Position numbers and translations under genes: made by a program. The notes under the pieces are model-generated. The model did no database searches, was not told the DNA's origin, and saw only the letters and a program-made list of their open reading frames with translations. Shown in pieces: positions 23,411 to 36,088 of a stretch of DNA of 64,000 nucleotides (its first letter is position 1; every line of letters begins with the position of its first letter). Source of the DNA: Dipteronia dyeriana (Eukaryota > Streptophyta > Magnoliopsida > Sapindales > Sapindaceae); NCBI GenBank assembly GCA_032871835.1, contig CM065301.1:34418405-34482404 (forward strand), in the 5' to 3' direction.

Positions 23411-26400
23411 ATTACCAGGATATAGCTAGATAGCGCTCCTTATGCCTTGGTCGGGCTATGACTCCCAAGAAGGGTCAAAGTGTAAGAGTATAATTGCCAT
23501 CCAGGTCGAAATACCAGGATATAGCTAGATAGCTCTCCTGATGCCTTGGTCGGGCTACGACCCAAGAAGGGTCTGAGTGTAATAGCATAGTTGCCATCCG
23601 GATCAAAATCCCATGATATAGCTAGATAGAGCTTCTAATGCCTTGGTTAGGCTACGATCCTCAAAAAGGGTCTAAGTGTAAGAACATAGTTGCCATCCTG
23701 ATCGAAATACCAGGATATAGCTAAACAGCGCTCCTGATGCCTTGGTTTGGCAACGACACCCAAGAAGGGTCTGAGTGTAAGAGAAAAGTTGCCATTCGGA
23801 TCAAAATACCAGGATATAGCTAGATAGTGCTCTTGATGCCTTGGTCAAGTTACGACCCCCAAAAAGGTTCCGAGTGTTAGATCATAGTTGCCATCTTGAT
23901 AAAAAACTAGGATATAGCTAGATAGCACTCCTGATGCCTTGGTTAGGCTACGACCCCCAAGAAGGGTCTGACTGTAACAGCATAGTTGCCATAAGGTTCA
24001 AAATACCAGGATATAGCTAGATAGCGCTCATGATGCCTTGGTAGACACCCAAGAAGGGTCTGAGTGTACGAGCGTAGTTTCCCTCCGGATCAAATTACCA
24101 GGACATAGATAGATAGCGCTTCTTATGCTTTGGTCGGGCTACGACCCCCAAAAAGGGTCTAAGTGTAAGAGCATAGTTGCCATCCATATCGAAAGACCAG
24201 GATATAGCTATATAGCGCTTCTAATGCCTTGGTCGGGATACGACCCCCAAGAAGGGTCTGAGTGTAAGAGGATAGTTGCCATTCGGATCAAAATACCAGG
24301 ATATAGCTAGATAGCTCTCCAGATGCCTTGATCGGGCTTCGACCCCCAAGAAGATTCTGAGTGTAAGAGGATAGTTGCCATTCGGATCAAAATACCAGGA
24401 TATAGCTAGATAGTGCTCTTGATGCCTTAGTCCGGCTATGACCCCCAAAAGGATCCGAGTATAAGAGCATAGTTGCCATCTGGATCAAAATACTAGGATA
24501 TAGCTAGATAGCACTCCTGATGCCTTGGTCAGGCTACGACCCCCATGAAGGGTCTGAGTGTAAAAGCATAGTTGCCATTCAGATCAAAATACAAGAATAT
24601 AACTTTATAACACTCATGATGCCTTGGTCAGGCTACTACCCCAAGAAGGGTCTGAGTGTAAGAGCATAGTTGCCATTCGGATAAAAATACCAGGATATAG
24701 CGAGATAGTACTCTTGATGCGTTTGTCTGTCTACGACCCCCAAGAAGGATTCGAGTGTAAGAGCATAGTTTACATCCGGATAAAAATACTAAGAAATAGC
24801 TAGATAGCGCTCCTAATTCCTTGTTTGGGCTACGACCCCCAAGAGAGGTCTGAATGTAAGAGCATAGTTGCCATCCGGATCAAATCACCAGGATAGAGCT
24901 AGATAGCGCTACTGATGCCTTGGTCGGTCTACGACCCTCAAGAAACGTCTGAGTGTAAGAGCATAGTTGCCATCCGGATTAAATTACCAGGATATAGCTA
25001 GAAAGCGCTCATTATGCCTTGGTCTGGCTATGACTCCCAAGAAAGGTCTAAGTGTAAGAGTATAATTGCCATCCAGGTCGAAATACCAGGAAATAGCTAG
25101 ATAGCTCACCTGATGCCTTTGTCGGGCTACGACCCAAGAAAGGTCTGAGTGTAATAGCATAGTTGCCATCCGGATCAAAATCCCATGATATAGCTAGATA
25201 GAGCTTCTAATTCCTTGGTTAGGCTACGACCCCCAAAAAGGGTCTAAGTGTAAGAGCATAGTTGCCATCTTGATCGAAATACCAGGATATAGCTAGACAG
25301 CGCTCCTGATGCCTTGGTTTGGCAACGACACTCAAGAAGGGTCTGAGTGTAAGAGAAAAGTTGCAATTCGGATCAAAATACCAGGATATAGCTAGATAGT
25401 GCTCTTGATGCCTTGGTCAAGTTACGACCCCCAAGAAGGTTCTGAGTGTTAAAGCATAGTTGCCATCTGGATAAAATACTAGGATATAGCTAGATAGCAC
25501 TCCTAATGCCTTGGTTAGGCTACGACCCCCAAGAAGGGTCTGACTATAACAACATAGTTGCTATCCGGATCAAAATACCAGGATAAAGCTTGATAGCGCT
25601 CCTGATGCCTTGGTAGACACCCAAGAAGGTTCTGAGTGTACGAGCATAGTTTCCCTCCGGATTAAATTACCAGAACATAGCTAGATAGCGCTTCTTATGC
25701 CTTGGTTGGGCTACGACCCCCAAAAAGGGTCTAAGTGTAAGAGCATAGTTGCCATCCATATCGAAAGACCAGGATATAGCTATATAGCGCTTCTAATGCC
25801 TTGGTCGGGATACGACCCCCAAGAAGGGTCTGAGTGTAAGAGGATAGTTGCCATTCGGATCAAAATACCAAGATATAGCTAGATAGCTCTCCAGATGCCT
25901 TGGTCGGGCTTCGACCCCCAAGAAGAGTCCGAGTGTAAGAGGATAGTTGCCATTCGGATCAAAATACCAGGATATTGCTAGATAGTGCTCTTGATGCCTT
26001 AGTCCGGCTATGACCCCCAAATGGATCCGAGTGTAAGAGCATAGTTGCCATCCGGATCAAAATACTAGGATATAGCTAGATAGCACTCCTGATGCCTTGG
26101 TCAGGCTACGACCCCTAAGAAGGGTCTGAGTGTAAAAGCATAGTTGCCATTCGGATCAAAATACCAGGATATAATTTTATAACACTCATGATGCCTTGGT
26201 CAGGCTACTACCCCAAGAAGGGTCTGAGTGTAAGAGAATAGTTGCCATTCGGATAAAAATACCAGCATATAGCGAGATAGTGCTCTTGATGCCATGGTCT
26301 GTCTACGACCCCCAAGAAGGATTCGAGTGTAAGAGCATAGTTTACATCCGGATCAAAATACTAGGAATTAGCTAGATAGCGCTCCTGATGCCTTGTTTAG

Positions 26401-26554
26401 GCTACGACCGCCAAGAGAGATCTGAATGTAAGAGCATAGTTGCCATCCGGATCAAATCACCAGGATAGAGCTAGATAGCGCTACTGATGCCTTGGTCAGT
26501 CTACGACCCTCAAAAAGGGTCTGAGTGTAAGAGCATAGTTGCCATCCGGATTAA
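23411..26554 (+). repeat. Higher-order repeat: 1572-bp unit in two tandem copies
   Basis: Rare variants recur at a constant 1572-bp offset: GAAAGACCAGGATATAGC with the following GTAAGAGGATAGTT (24125-24448 against 25697-26020), the shortened TTGGTAGACACCCAAGAAGG monomer, and CAAATCACCAGGATAGAGC. Similarity is high but not complete. Related single-copy runs begin near 17581, 19850 and 20640, so the same multi-monomer pattern has been copied more than once. Confidence 0.8.
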
Positions 26555-28077
26555 ATAACCAGGATATAGCTAGATAGCGCTCCTAATGCCTTGTTCGGGC
26601 TACGACCCCCAAGAAGGATCCGAGTGTAGAAGCATAGTTTCCATCCGGATCAAAATACCAGGATATAGCATATAGCACTCCTGATGCCTAAGTTGGGCTA
26701 CGACCCCAAAGAAGGGTCTGAGTGTAAGAACATAGTTGCCATCCGGATCAAAATACCATGATATAGCTAGATAGCGCTCCTGATGCCTTGGTCAGGTTAC
26801 GACCCTCAAGAAGGGTCTAAGTGTAAAAGCATAGTTGCTATCCAGATCAAAATACCAGGATATAGCTAGATAGCGCTTCTAATGCGTTGGTCGGGCTATA
26901 ACCCCCATGAAGGATCCATGTGTAAGAGCATAGTTGCCATACGGATAAAAATACTAGGATATAGCTATATAGCGCTCCTGATGCCTTGGTCGGCTACGAC
27001 CCCCAAGAGGAGTCTAAGTGTAAGAACATAGTTGCCATCCGGATCAAAATACCAGGATACTGCTAGATAGCGCTTAAGACGCCTTGGTCTGTCTACGGCC
27101 CCCTAGATGGGTCTGAGTGTAAGAGCATTGTTGCCATCCGCATTAAAATACTAGGATATACTTAGATAGCGCTCCTAATGCATTGGTCGGGCTACGATCC
27201 CCAAGAAGGGTCTAAGTGTAAGAGCATAGTTGCCATCTAGATCGAAATACCAGGATATAGCTAGATAGCGCTCCTGATGCCTTGGTCAGGCTACGACCCC
27301 AAAAAGAGTCTAATTGTAAGTGCATAGTAGCCATCCAGAACGAAATACCAGGATATAGCTAAATAGTGCTCCTGATGACTTGGTCTTTCTACGACCCACA
27401 AGAAGGGTCTAAGTGTAAGAGCATAGTTGCCATCAGGATCAAAATACCAGGATATAGCCAGACAGCGATCTTGATGCCTTGGTCTGGCTATGACCACTAA
27501 GAAGAGTTCGAATGTAAGAGCAAAGTTGCCATTCGGATCAAAATACATGGATATAGTTAGATAGTTCTCTTTATGCCTTGGTCGGGCTACGACCCCCAAG
27601 AAGGATCCTAGTGTAAGAGCATAGTTACTGTCCTAATAAAAATACAAGGACATAGCTATATAGCGCTCCTGATGTCTTGGTCGGGCTATGACCCCGAAGA
27701 TAGGTCTGAGTGTAAGAACCTAGTTTCCATCCGGATCAAAATACCAGGATATAGCCAGATAGCGCTCCTGATGCCTTGGTCAGGCTACGACCCCTAAGAA
27801 GAGTCTGAGTGTATGAGCATAGTTGCCTTTTGGATCAAATTACCAGGATATAGCTAGATAGTGCTCCTTATGCCTTGCTCGGGCTACGACCCCTAAGAAT
27901 GATCCAAGTGTAAGAGCATGGTTACCATCCGGATCAAAATACCAAGATATAGCTAGATAGAGCTCCTAATGCCTCGGTCGGTCTACGACCCCCTATAAGG
28001 GTTTGAGTGTAAGAGCATAGTTGCCATCCGGATTAATATACCAGGATATAGCTAGATAGCGCTCTTGATGCCTTGGT

Positions 28078-31000
28078 CAGGCTATGACCCCAAGAAGGAC
28101 CCGAGTGTAAGAGCATTGTTGCCATCTAAAACAAAATACTAGGATATAGCTAGATAGCGCTCATAATGCCTTGGTCAGGCTGCGTCCCCCAAGAAGGGTC
28201 TGAGTGTAATAGCATAGTTGCCAACAAGATCAAAATAACAGGACAAAGCTAGATAGCGCTCCTGATGCCTTTCTAGATAGCGTTATTAGTGCCTTAGTCA
28301 AGCTTTGATCCCTAAAAAAGGGCCAAAGTGTAAGAGCATAGTTGCCATCTAGATCAAAATACCAGGATATAGCTAGATAGTGCTTCTGATGCCTTGGTTG
28401 GTCTATGACCCCCAATAAGGGTTTGAGAGTAAGTGCATAGTTGCCATCCAGATTAAAAGACCAGGATATGGCTAGATAGCGCTCTTGATGCCTTGGTCGG
28501 GCTACGACCCCTAAGAAAGACCTGAGTGTAGAATCGTAGTTTCCATCCGGATCAAAATACCAGGATATAGCAGATAGCCCTCCTAATGCTTAAGTCGAGC
28601 TACGACCCCCAATAAGGGTTTGAGTGTAAGAGCATAGTTGCCATCCAGATCAAAATACCATGATATAGCTAGATAGCTTCCCTGATGCCTTGGTCAGGCT
28701 AAGACCGTCAAGAAGGGTCTGAGTGTAAGAGCATAGTTGCCATCCGGATCATAATACCAGGATACCGCGAGATGGCGCTTTTGATGCATTGGTCGGTCTA
28801 CGGCCCCATAGAAGGGTCTAATTGTAAGAGCATTGTTGCCATCCGCATTAAAATACAAGGATATTGTTAGATAGCGCTCCTAATACATTGGTCCGGCTAC
28901 GATCCCTAAGAAGGGTCTAAGTGTAAAAGCATAGTTGCCATCTAGATCGAAATACCAGGATATAGCTAGATAGCGCTCTTGATGCCTTGGTCAGGTTACG
29001 ACCCCAAAAAGAGTCAAAGTGTAAGAGCATAGTCGCCATCCAGAATGAAATGCCAGGATATAGCTAGGTAGTGCTCCTAATGCCTTGGTCTTGCTACGAC
29101 CCCCAAGAAGGGTCTGAGTGTAAGAGCATAGTTGCCATCAGGATCAAAATACCAGGATATAGCCAGACAACGCTCTTGATGACTTGGTCTGGCTATGACC
29201 CCCAAGAAGGGTACGAGTGTAAGAGCAAAGTTGCCATTCGGATCAAAATACAGGGATATAGCTAGATAGTGCTCTTGATGCCTTGGTCGGGCTACGACCC
29301 CAAAGAAGGATCCGAGTGTAAGAGCATAGGTGCCATCCTAAAACAATACTAGGATATAGCTAGATAGCACTCCTGATGTTTTGGTCGTGCTACGACCCCG
29401 AAGAGAGGTCTGAGTGTAAGAACATAGTTTCCATCAGGATCAAATTACCAAGATATAGCTAGATAGCGCTCCCGATGCCTTGGTCAGGCTACGACCCCTA
29501 AGAAGAGTCTGAGTGTATGAGAGTAGTTGCAATCCGGATCAAATTACCAAGATATAGCTAGATAGTGCTCCTTATGCCTTGCTCAGGCTATGACCCCAAG
29601 AAGGACCCGAGTGTAAGAGCATTGTTGCCATCTAAAACAAAATACTAGGATATAGCTAGATAGCGCTCATAATGCCTTGGTCAGGCTGCGTCCCCCAAGA
29701 AGGGTCTGAGTGTAATAGCATAGTTGCCAACAAGATCAAAATAACAGGACAAAGCTAGATAGCGCTCCTGATGCCTTTCTAGATAGCGTTATTAGTGCCT
29801 TAGTCAAGCTTTGATCCCTAAAAAAGGGCCAAAGTGTAAGAGCATAGTTGCCATCTAGATCAAAATACCAGGATATAGCTAGATAGTGCTTCTGATGCCT
29901 TGGTTGTCTATGACCCCCAATAAGGGTTTGAGAGTAAGAGCATAGTTGCCATCCAGATTAAAAGACCAGGATATGGCTAGATAGCGCTCTTGATGCCTTG
30001 GTCGGGCTACGACCCCTAAGAAAGACCTGAGTGTAGAATCGTAGTTTCCATCCGGATCAAAATACCAGGATATAGCAGATAGCCCTCCTAATGCTTAAGT
30101 CGAGCTACGACCCCCAATAAGGGTTTGAGTGTAAGAGCATAGTTGCCATCCAGATCAAAATACCATGATATAGCTAGATAGCGTCCCTAATGCCTTGGTC
30201 AGGCTAAGACCGTCAAGAAGGGTCTGAGTGTAAGAGCATAGTTGCCATCCGGATCATAATACCAGGATACCGCGAGATGGCGCTTTTGATGCATTGGTCG
30301 GTCTACGGCCCCATAGAAGGGTCTAATTGTAAGAGCATTGTTGCCATCCGCATTAAAATACAAGGATATTGTTAGATAGCGCTCCTAATACATTGGTCCG
30401 GCTACGATCCCTAAGAAGGGTCTAAGTGTAAAAGCATAGTTGCCATCTAGATCGAAATACCAGGATATAGCTAGATAGCGCTCCTGATGCCTTGGTCAGG
30501 TTACGACCCCAAAAAGAGTCAAAGTGTAAGAGCATAGTCGCCATCCAGAATGAAATGCCAGGATATAGCTAGGTAGTGCTCTTAATGCCTTGGTCTTGCT
30601 ACGACCCCCAAGAAGGGTCTGAGTGTAAGAGCATAGTTGCCATCAGGATCAAAATACCAGGATATAGCCAGACAACGCTCTTGATGACTTGGTCTGGCTA
30701 TGACCCCCAAGAAGGGTACGAGTGTAAGAGCAAAGTTGCCATTCGGATCAAAATACAGGGATATAGCTAGATAGTGCTCTTGATGCCTTGGTCGGGCTAC
30801 GACCCCAAAGAAGGATCCGAGTGTAAGAGCATAGGTGCCATCCTAAAAAAATACTAGGATATAGCTAGATATCACTCCTGATGTTTTGGTCGGGCTACGA
30901 CCCCGAAGAGAGGTCTGAGTGTAAGAACATAGTTTCCATCAGGATCAAATTACCAAGATATAGCTAGATAGCGCTCCCGATGCCTTGGTCAGGCTACGAC

Positions 31001-31095
31001 CCCTAAGAAGAGTCTGAGTGTATGAGAGTAGTTGCAATCCGGATCAAATTACCAAGATATAGCTAGATAGTGCTCCTTATGCCTTGCTCAGGCTT
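28078..31095 (+). repeat. Higher-order repeat: 1505-bp unit in two nearly identical copies
   Basis: GCTATGACCCCAAGAAGGAC at 28081 returns at 29587. The next 1.5 kb match almost base for base, including the odd GATGCCTTTCTAGATAGCG short monomer and the TCTAAAACAAAATACTAGG variant. Only scattered differences are visible (for example CTTCCCTGATG against CGTCCCTAATG, and one missing G near 29905). This is much closer than the match between neighbouring monomers, so it is the most recent duplication seen in the array. Confidence 0.9.
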
Positions 31096-33363
31096 TGACC
31101 CCCAAGAAGGATCGGAGTGTAAGAGCACAGTTGCCATCCGGATCAAAATACCAGGATATAGCTAGATAGAGCTCCTGATGCCTCGGTCGGTCCCCTTATA
31201 AGGGTTTGAGTGTACGAGCATAGTTGCCCTTCGGATTAAAATACCAGGATATAGCTAGATAGCGCTATTAATGGCTTGGTCGGGCTACGACCCCCAAGAA
31301 GGACCTGAGTGTAAGAGCATAGTTGCCATCTGGATAAAAATACCAGGATATAGCTAGATAGCGCTCCTAATGCCTTGGTCGGGCTACGACCCCCAATAAG
31401 GGTATGAGTGTAATAGCATAGTTGCCAACCAAATCAAAATAACAGGACAAAGCTAGATAGCGCTCTAGATGGCTTTCTAGATAGCGTTCCTGATGCCTTG
31501 GTCAGGCTTTGACCCTCAAAAATACCAGGATATAGCTAGATAGAGCTCCTGATGCCTTGGTCGGTCTACGACCCCCTATAAGGGTTTGAGTGTAAGAGCA
31601 TAGTTGCCATCCAGATTAAAATACCAGGATATAGCTAGATAGCGCTCTTGATGCCTTGATCGAGCTACGACCCCTAAGAAGGACCTGAGTGGAGAAGCGT
31701 ACTTTCCATCCGGATCAAAATACCAGGATATAGCAGATGGCACTCCTGATGCCTAAGTCGGGCTATGACCACCAAGAAGGATCCATGTGTAAGAGCATAG
31801 TTGCCATCCGGATCAAAATACCATGATATAGCTAGATAGCGCTCATGATGCCTTGGTCAGGCTACGACCCTCAAGAAGGACCCGAGTGTAAGAGCATAGT
31901 TTCCATTTGAATCAAAATACCAAGATACAACTAGATAGCGATCCTAATGCCTTGGTCGGGCTACGACCAGCAAGAAGGGTCTGAGTGTAAGAGCATAGTT
32001 GCCAACCGGATCAAAATAATAGGACATAGCTAGATAGCTCTCCTGATGCCTTTCTAGATAGCGCTTCCAATGCCTTGGTCTGGCTACGACCCCCAAAAAA
32101 GGTCTAAGAGTAAAAGCATAGTTTCCATACAGATCAAAATACCAGGATATAGCTAGATAGCGCTCCCGATGCCTTGGGCGGGCTACGACACCCAAGAAAG
32201 GTCAGAGTGTAAGAGCATAGTTGCCAATCGGATCAAAATAAAAGGATATAGCTAGATGGCGCTCTTAATGCCTTTGTCGGCCTATGACCCCCATGAGAGA
32301 TCCGAGTGTAAGAGCGTAGTTGCCATCCGGATCAAAATACAAGGATTTAGCAAGATAACGCTCCAGATGACTTGGTCTGGCTATGACCCCCAAGAGGGGG
32401 CTGAGTGTAAGAGCATAGTTTCCATCCGGATCAAAATATCAGGATATAGTTAGATAGAGATCATGATTCCTTGGTCAGGATACGACCCCTAAAAAGGGTT
32501 TAAGTGTAGGTGCATAGTTTCCATTCATATCGAAATACCGGGATATAATTATATAGCGCTTCTGATGCCTTGGTCGGGCTACGACCCTTTTGGAGGACCC
32601 CCAAAAGGGTCTGAGTGTAAGTGCAAAGTTGCCATTCGGATTAAAATACCAATATATAGCCAGATAGTTTTTTTGATGCCTTGGTCGGGCTACGACCCCC
32701 AAGAAGGATCCGAATGTAAGAGCATAGTTGCCATCCGGATAAAAATACATGGATATAGCTAGATAGCGCTCCTAATGCCTTGGTCAGGCTACGAACCCCA
32801 AGAAGGGTCTGATTGTAAGAGTATAGTTGCCATCCGGATCAAAATACCATGATATAGCTAGATAGCGCTCCTGATGCCTTGGTCAGGCTACGACCCCCAA
32901 GAAGGGTCTGAGTGTACGAGCGTAGTTGCCATCCGGATCAAATTACCAAGATATAGCTAGATAGCGCTTCTTTTGCATTGGTCGGGCTACGATCCTCAAA
33001 AAGGGTCTAAGTGTTAGAGCATAGTTGCCATTTAGGTCGAAATACCATGGTATAGCTAGATAGCTCTCCTGATGCATTGGTCGGGCTACTACCCCTTAGT
33101 AGGGTCTGAGTGTAAGAGCATAGTTGCCATCCGAATCAAAATACCATAACATAGCTAGATAGCACTTCTGATGCCTTGGTCATGCTACGATCTTAAAGAA
33201 GGGTCTGAGTGTAAGAGCATAGTAGCCATCTGGATCAAAATACCAGGATATAGCTAGATAGCGCTCTTGATGCCTTTGTCGGGCTACGACCCCAAGAAGG
33301 ATACGTGTGTAAGAGCACAATTGCCATCCGGATCAAAATACTAGGATATAGCTAGATAACGCT

Positions 33364-35101
33364 TACACCCCCAAGAAAGTTCTAAGTGTAAGAGCATAGT
33401 TGCCATCCGGATTAAATTACAAGGATATAGCTAGATAGCTCTGTTGATGTCTTGGTCGGGCAACAACCCCAAAGAAGGGTCAAAGTGTAAGAGCATAGTT
33501 GCCTTCTAGATCGAAATACCTGAATATAGATAGATAGCGCTCTTGATGCCTTGGTCGGGCTACGACCCCCAAGTAGGGTCTGAGTTTCAGAAAATGGTTG
33601 CCATCCGGGTCAAAATACCATGATATTGCTAGATAGTGCTCCTGATGCCTTGGTCAGGCTACGACCCCCAAAAAGGGTCTAAGTGTAAGAGCATAGTTGC
33701 CATCTAGATCGAAATACCAGGATATAGCTATATAGCGCTCCTCATGCCTTGGTAGGGCTACTACCCCCAAGAAAGGTGTGAGTGTAAGAGCATAGTTGCC
33801 ATTCGGATCAAAATACCAAATTATAGCTAGATAGTGCTCTTGATGCCATGGTCGGGCTACGACCCCCAAAAGGATCCAAGTTTACGAGAATAGTTGCCAT
33901 CCGGATAAAAATACTAGGATATAGCTAGATAGCGCTCTTGATGCCTTGGTCGGTCTACGACCCCAAATAAGGATTTGAGTGTAAGAGCATAGTTTCCATT
34001 CGGACCAAAATTCTAGGAAATAGCTGGATAGCGCTCCTGATGCCTCGTTCATGCTACGACCCCCATGAGAGGTCTGAATGTAAAAGCATAGTTGCCATCT
34101 GGCTCAAAATACCAGGATGTAGCTAGATAGTGCTCCTGATGCCTTGGTCGGGCTACGACTCCCAAAAGGATCCGAGTGTAAGAGCATAGTTGCCATATGG
34201 ATCAAAATACTAGTATATAGCTAGATAACGCTTAGCCCCTCAAGAAAGTTCTAAGTGTAAGAGCATAGTTGCCATCCGGATTAAATTATAAGGATATAGC
34301 TAGATAGCTCTCTTGATGCCTTGGTCGGGCAACAACCCCAAAGAAGGGTCAAAGTGTAAGAGCATAGTTGCCATCTAGATCGAAATACCTGAATATAGAT
34401 AGATAGCGCTCTTGATGCCTTGGTCGAGCTACGACCCCCAAGTAGGGTCTGAGTTTCAGAAAATGGTTGCCATCCGGGTCAAAATACCATGATATTGCTA
34501 GATAGAGCTCCTGATTCCTTGGTCAGGCTACGACCCCCAAAAAGGGTCTAAGTGTAAGAGCATAGTTGCCATCCAGATTGAAATACCAGTATATAGCTAT
34601 ATAGCGCTCCTCATGCCTTGGTCGGGCTACTACCCCCAAGAAGGGTGTGAGTGTAAGAGCATAGTTACCATTCGGATCAAAATACCAAGATATAGCTAGA
34701 TATTGCTCTTGATGCCATGGTCGGGCTACGACCCCCAAAAGGATCCAAGTGTACGAGCATAGTTGTCATCCGGATAAAAATACTAGGATATAGCTAGATA
34801 GCGCTCTTGATGCCTTGGTCGGTCTACGACCCCCAAGAAGGATTCAAGTGTAAGAGCATAGTTTCCATTCGGACCAAAATTCTAGGAAATAGCTGGATAG
34901 CGCTCCTGATGCCTCGTTCGTGCTACGACCCCCAAGAGAGGTCTGAATGTAAAAGCATAGTTGCCATCCGGCTCAAAATACCAAGATATAGCTAGATAGT
35001 GCTCTTGATGCCTTGGTCGGGCTACGACTCCCAAAAGGATCCGAGTGTAAGAGCATAGTTGCCATATGGATCAAAATACTAGGATATAGCTAGATAGCGC
35101 T
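33364..35101 (+). repeat. Higher-order repeat: 869-bp unit in two tandem copies
   Basis: AAGAAAGTTCTAAGTGTAAG occurs at 33373 and 34242. Both copies start with a monomer lacking the GATGCCTTGGTCGGG part, which explains why the offset is 22 bp short of nine monomers. Later shared variants are GGGCAACAACCCCAAAGAAG, the TTTCAGAAAATGG run, and CCTCGTTC(A/G)TGCTACG. Confidence 0.8.
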
Positions 35102-35655
35102 CTTCATGCCTTGGTCGGTCTACGACCCCATGACGGATTCGAGTGTAAGAGCATAGTTTCCATCCGGATCAAAATACTAGGAAATAGCTAGATAGCGCTC
35201 TTGATGCCTTGTTCGGGCAACGACCCCTAAGAGAGGTCTAAATGTAAGAGCATAGTTGCCATCCGGATCAAAATGCCAGGATTGAGCCAGATAATGCTAT
35301 TGATTCCTTGGTCGGGCTACGACCCTCAAGAAGGGTCTGAGTGTAAGAGCATAATTGCCATCCGGATTAAAATACAAGGATATAACTAGATTGTGCTCAT
35401 GATGCCTTGGTCTGGCTACGACCCCCAAGAAGGGTCTAAGTGTAAGAGCATAATTGCCATCCAGATCGAAATACCTCGATATAGCTAGATAGCGCTCCTG
35501 ATGCCTTAGTCGAGCTACGACCCCAAGAAGGGTATGAGTGTAAGAGCATAGTTTCCATCCGGATCAAAATACCATGATATAGCTAAACAACGCTTTTGAT
35601 GCCTTGGTCGGGCTACGACCCCCAATAAGGATTCGAGTGTAAGAGCATAGTTTCC

Positions 35656-36088
35656 TACCAATTCCAGGAATAGATATTTTAGGCTCTCAACCACTAAAGC
35701 TTCATCCGACATGATCGAGCAATACAGTTTGTGACCTTTCCCACTTACCAAATTTTACACTAACTAGAGCGTCGAAAATTCCACATAGGAAATATCCTCT
35801 CTGTGGTCTACCATTGCTCATTTATTTTACAGGTACGCCAAATGCATTTATGTTTTGCCTATGTAAAAAGAACTGGTGAGAAAGTTGCCTTAGTTGCCTA
35901 CCAAGATCTTCTTCGCCAAGTGTACCAAGACTCCTAAAACAGAAATGACTAGTACTCTGGTTCGCTAAGCCAAACACTGGGAGCGATTCTGGTTACAAGT
36001 AAGAAGCAACAAGCAAAATTCTTCATGTAGTACCAGATTCAGACTCCAACCTCAAATACTTGTCGGTGTTCAAGTCAGAGGGGACTTC
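35656..36088 (+). other. Element A1 3' UTR and polypurine tract
   Basis: Unique noncoding sequence follows the last monomer. It matches 60284-60560 inverted (GAAGCTTCATCC/GACATGATCGAGCAATAC). It ends with AAGTCAGAGGGGACTTC (36072-36088), a purine-rich tract directly before the LTR start, where the plus-strand primer is expected. No reading frame here is convincing. Confidence 0.7.

Larger units (their letters stand above)
9829..35655 (+). repeat. 99-bp satellite array, about 260 monomers (25.8 kb)
   Basis: The landmark ATGCCTTGGTC recurs every 99 bp (for example its GCC at 9936, 10035, 10134 and 10233) with little length drift to 35655. A typical monomer contains, in order, GATGCCTTGGTCGGGCTACG, ACCCCCAAGAAGGGTCTGAG, TGTAAGAGCATAGTTGCCAT, CCGGATCAAAATACCAGGAT and ATAGCTAGATAGCGCTCCT. 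Monomers differ from each other at many positions but stay in one orientation, and I see no foreign insertion. A few are shortened (12790, 24040, 25610, 28270, 29770, 31470, 33365, 34233) or carry an insertion (32585). All long reading frames in this span come from the repeat and are not genes. The array lies between the leader and 3' UTR of element A1. Confidence 0.97.

Noticed and set aside
9829..35655. A CRISPR-like array of regularly spaced repeats
   Set aside because: The whole 99-bp unit is repeated with no unique spacers, the setting is a plant retrotransposon, and no cas-like gene is present.
9829..35655. A CENP-B box that would mark a centromeric satellite
   Set aside because: The TTCGATCCGGATGG segment has a superficial likeness but lacks the required spacing and CGGG core. 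Centromere identity cannot be claimed from sequence alone.
9932..35751. Dozens of 60-150 codon open frames on both strands through the satellite
   Set aside because: They are translations of the 33-codon repeat period, begin and end at chance substitutions, and show no independent gene signals.
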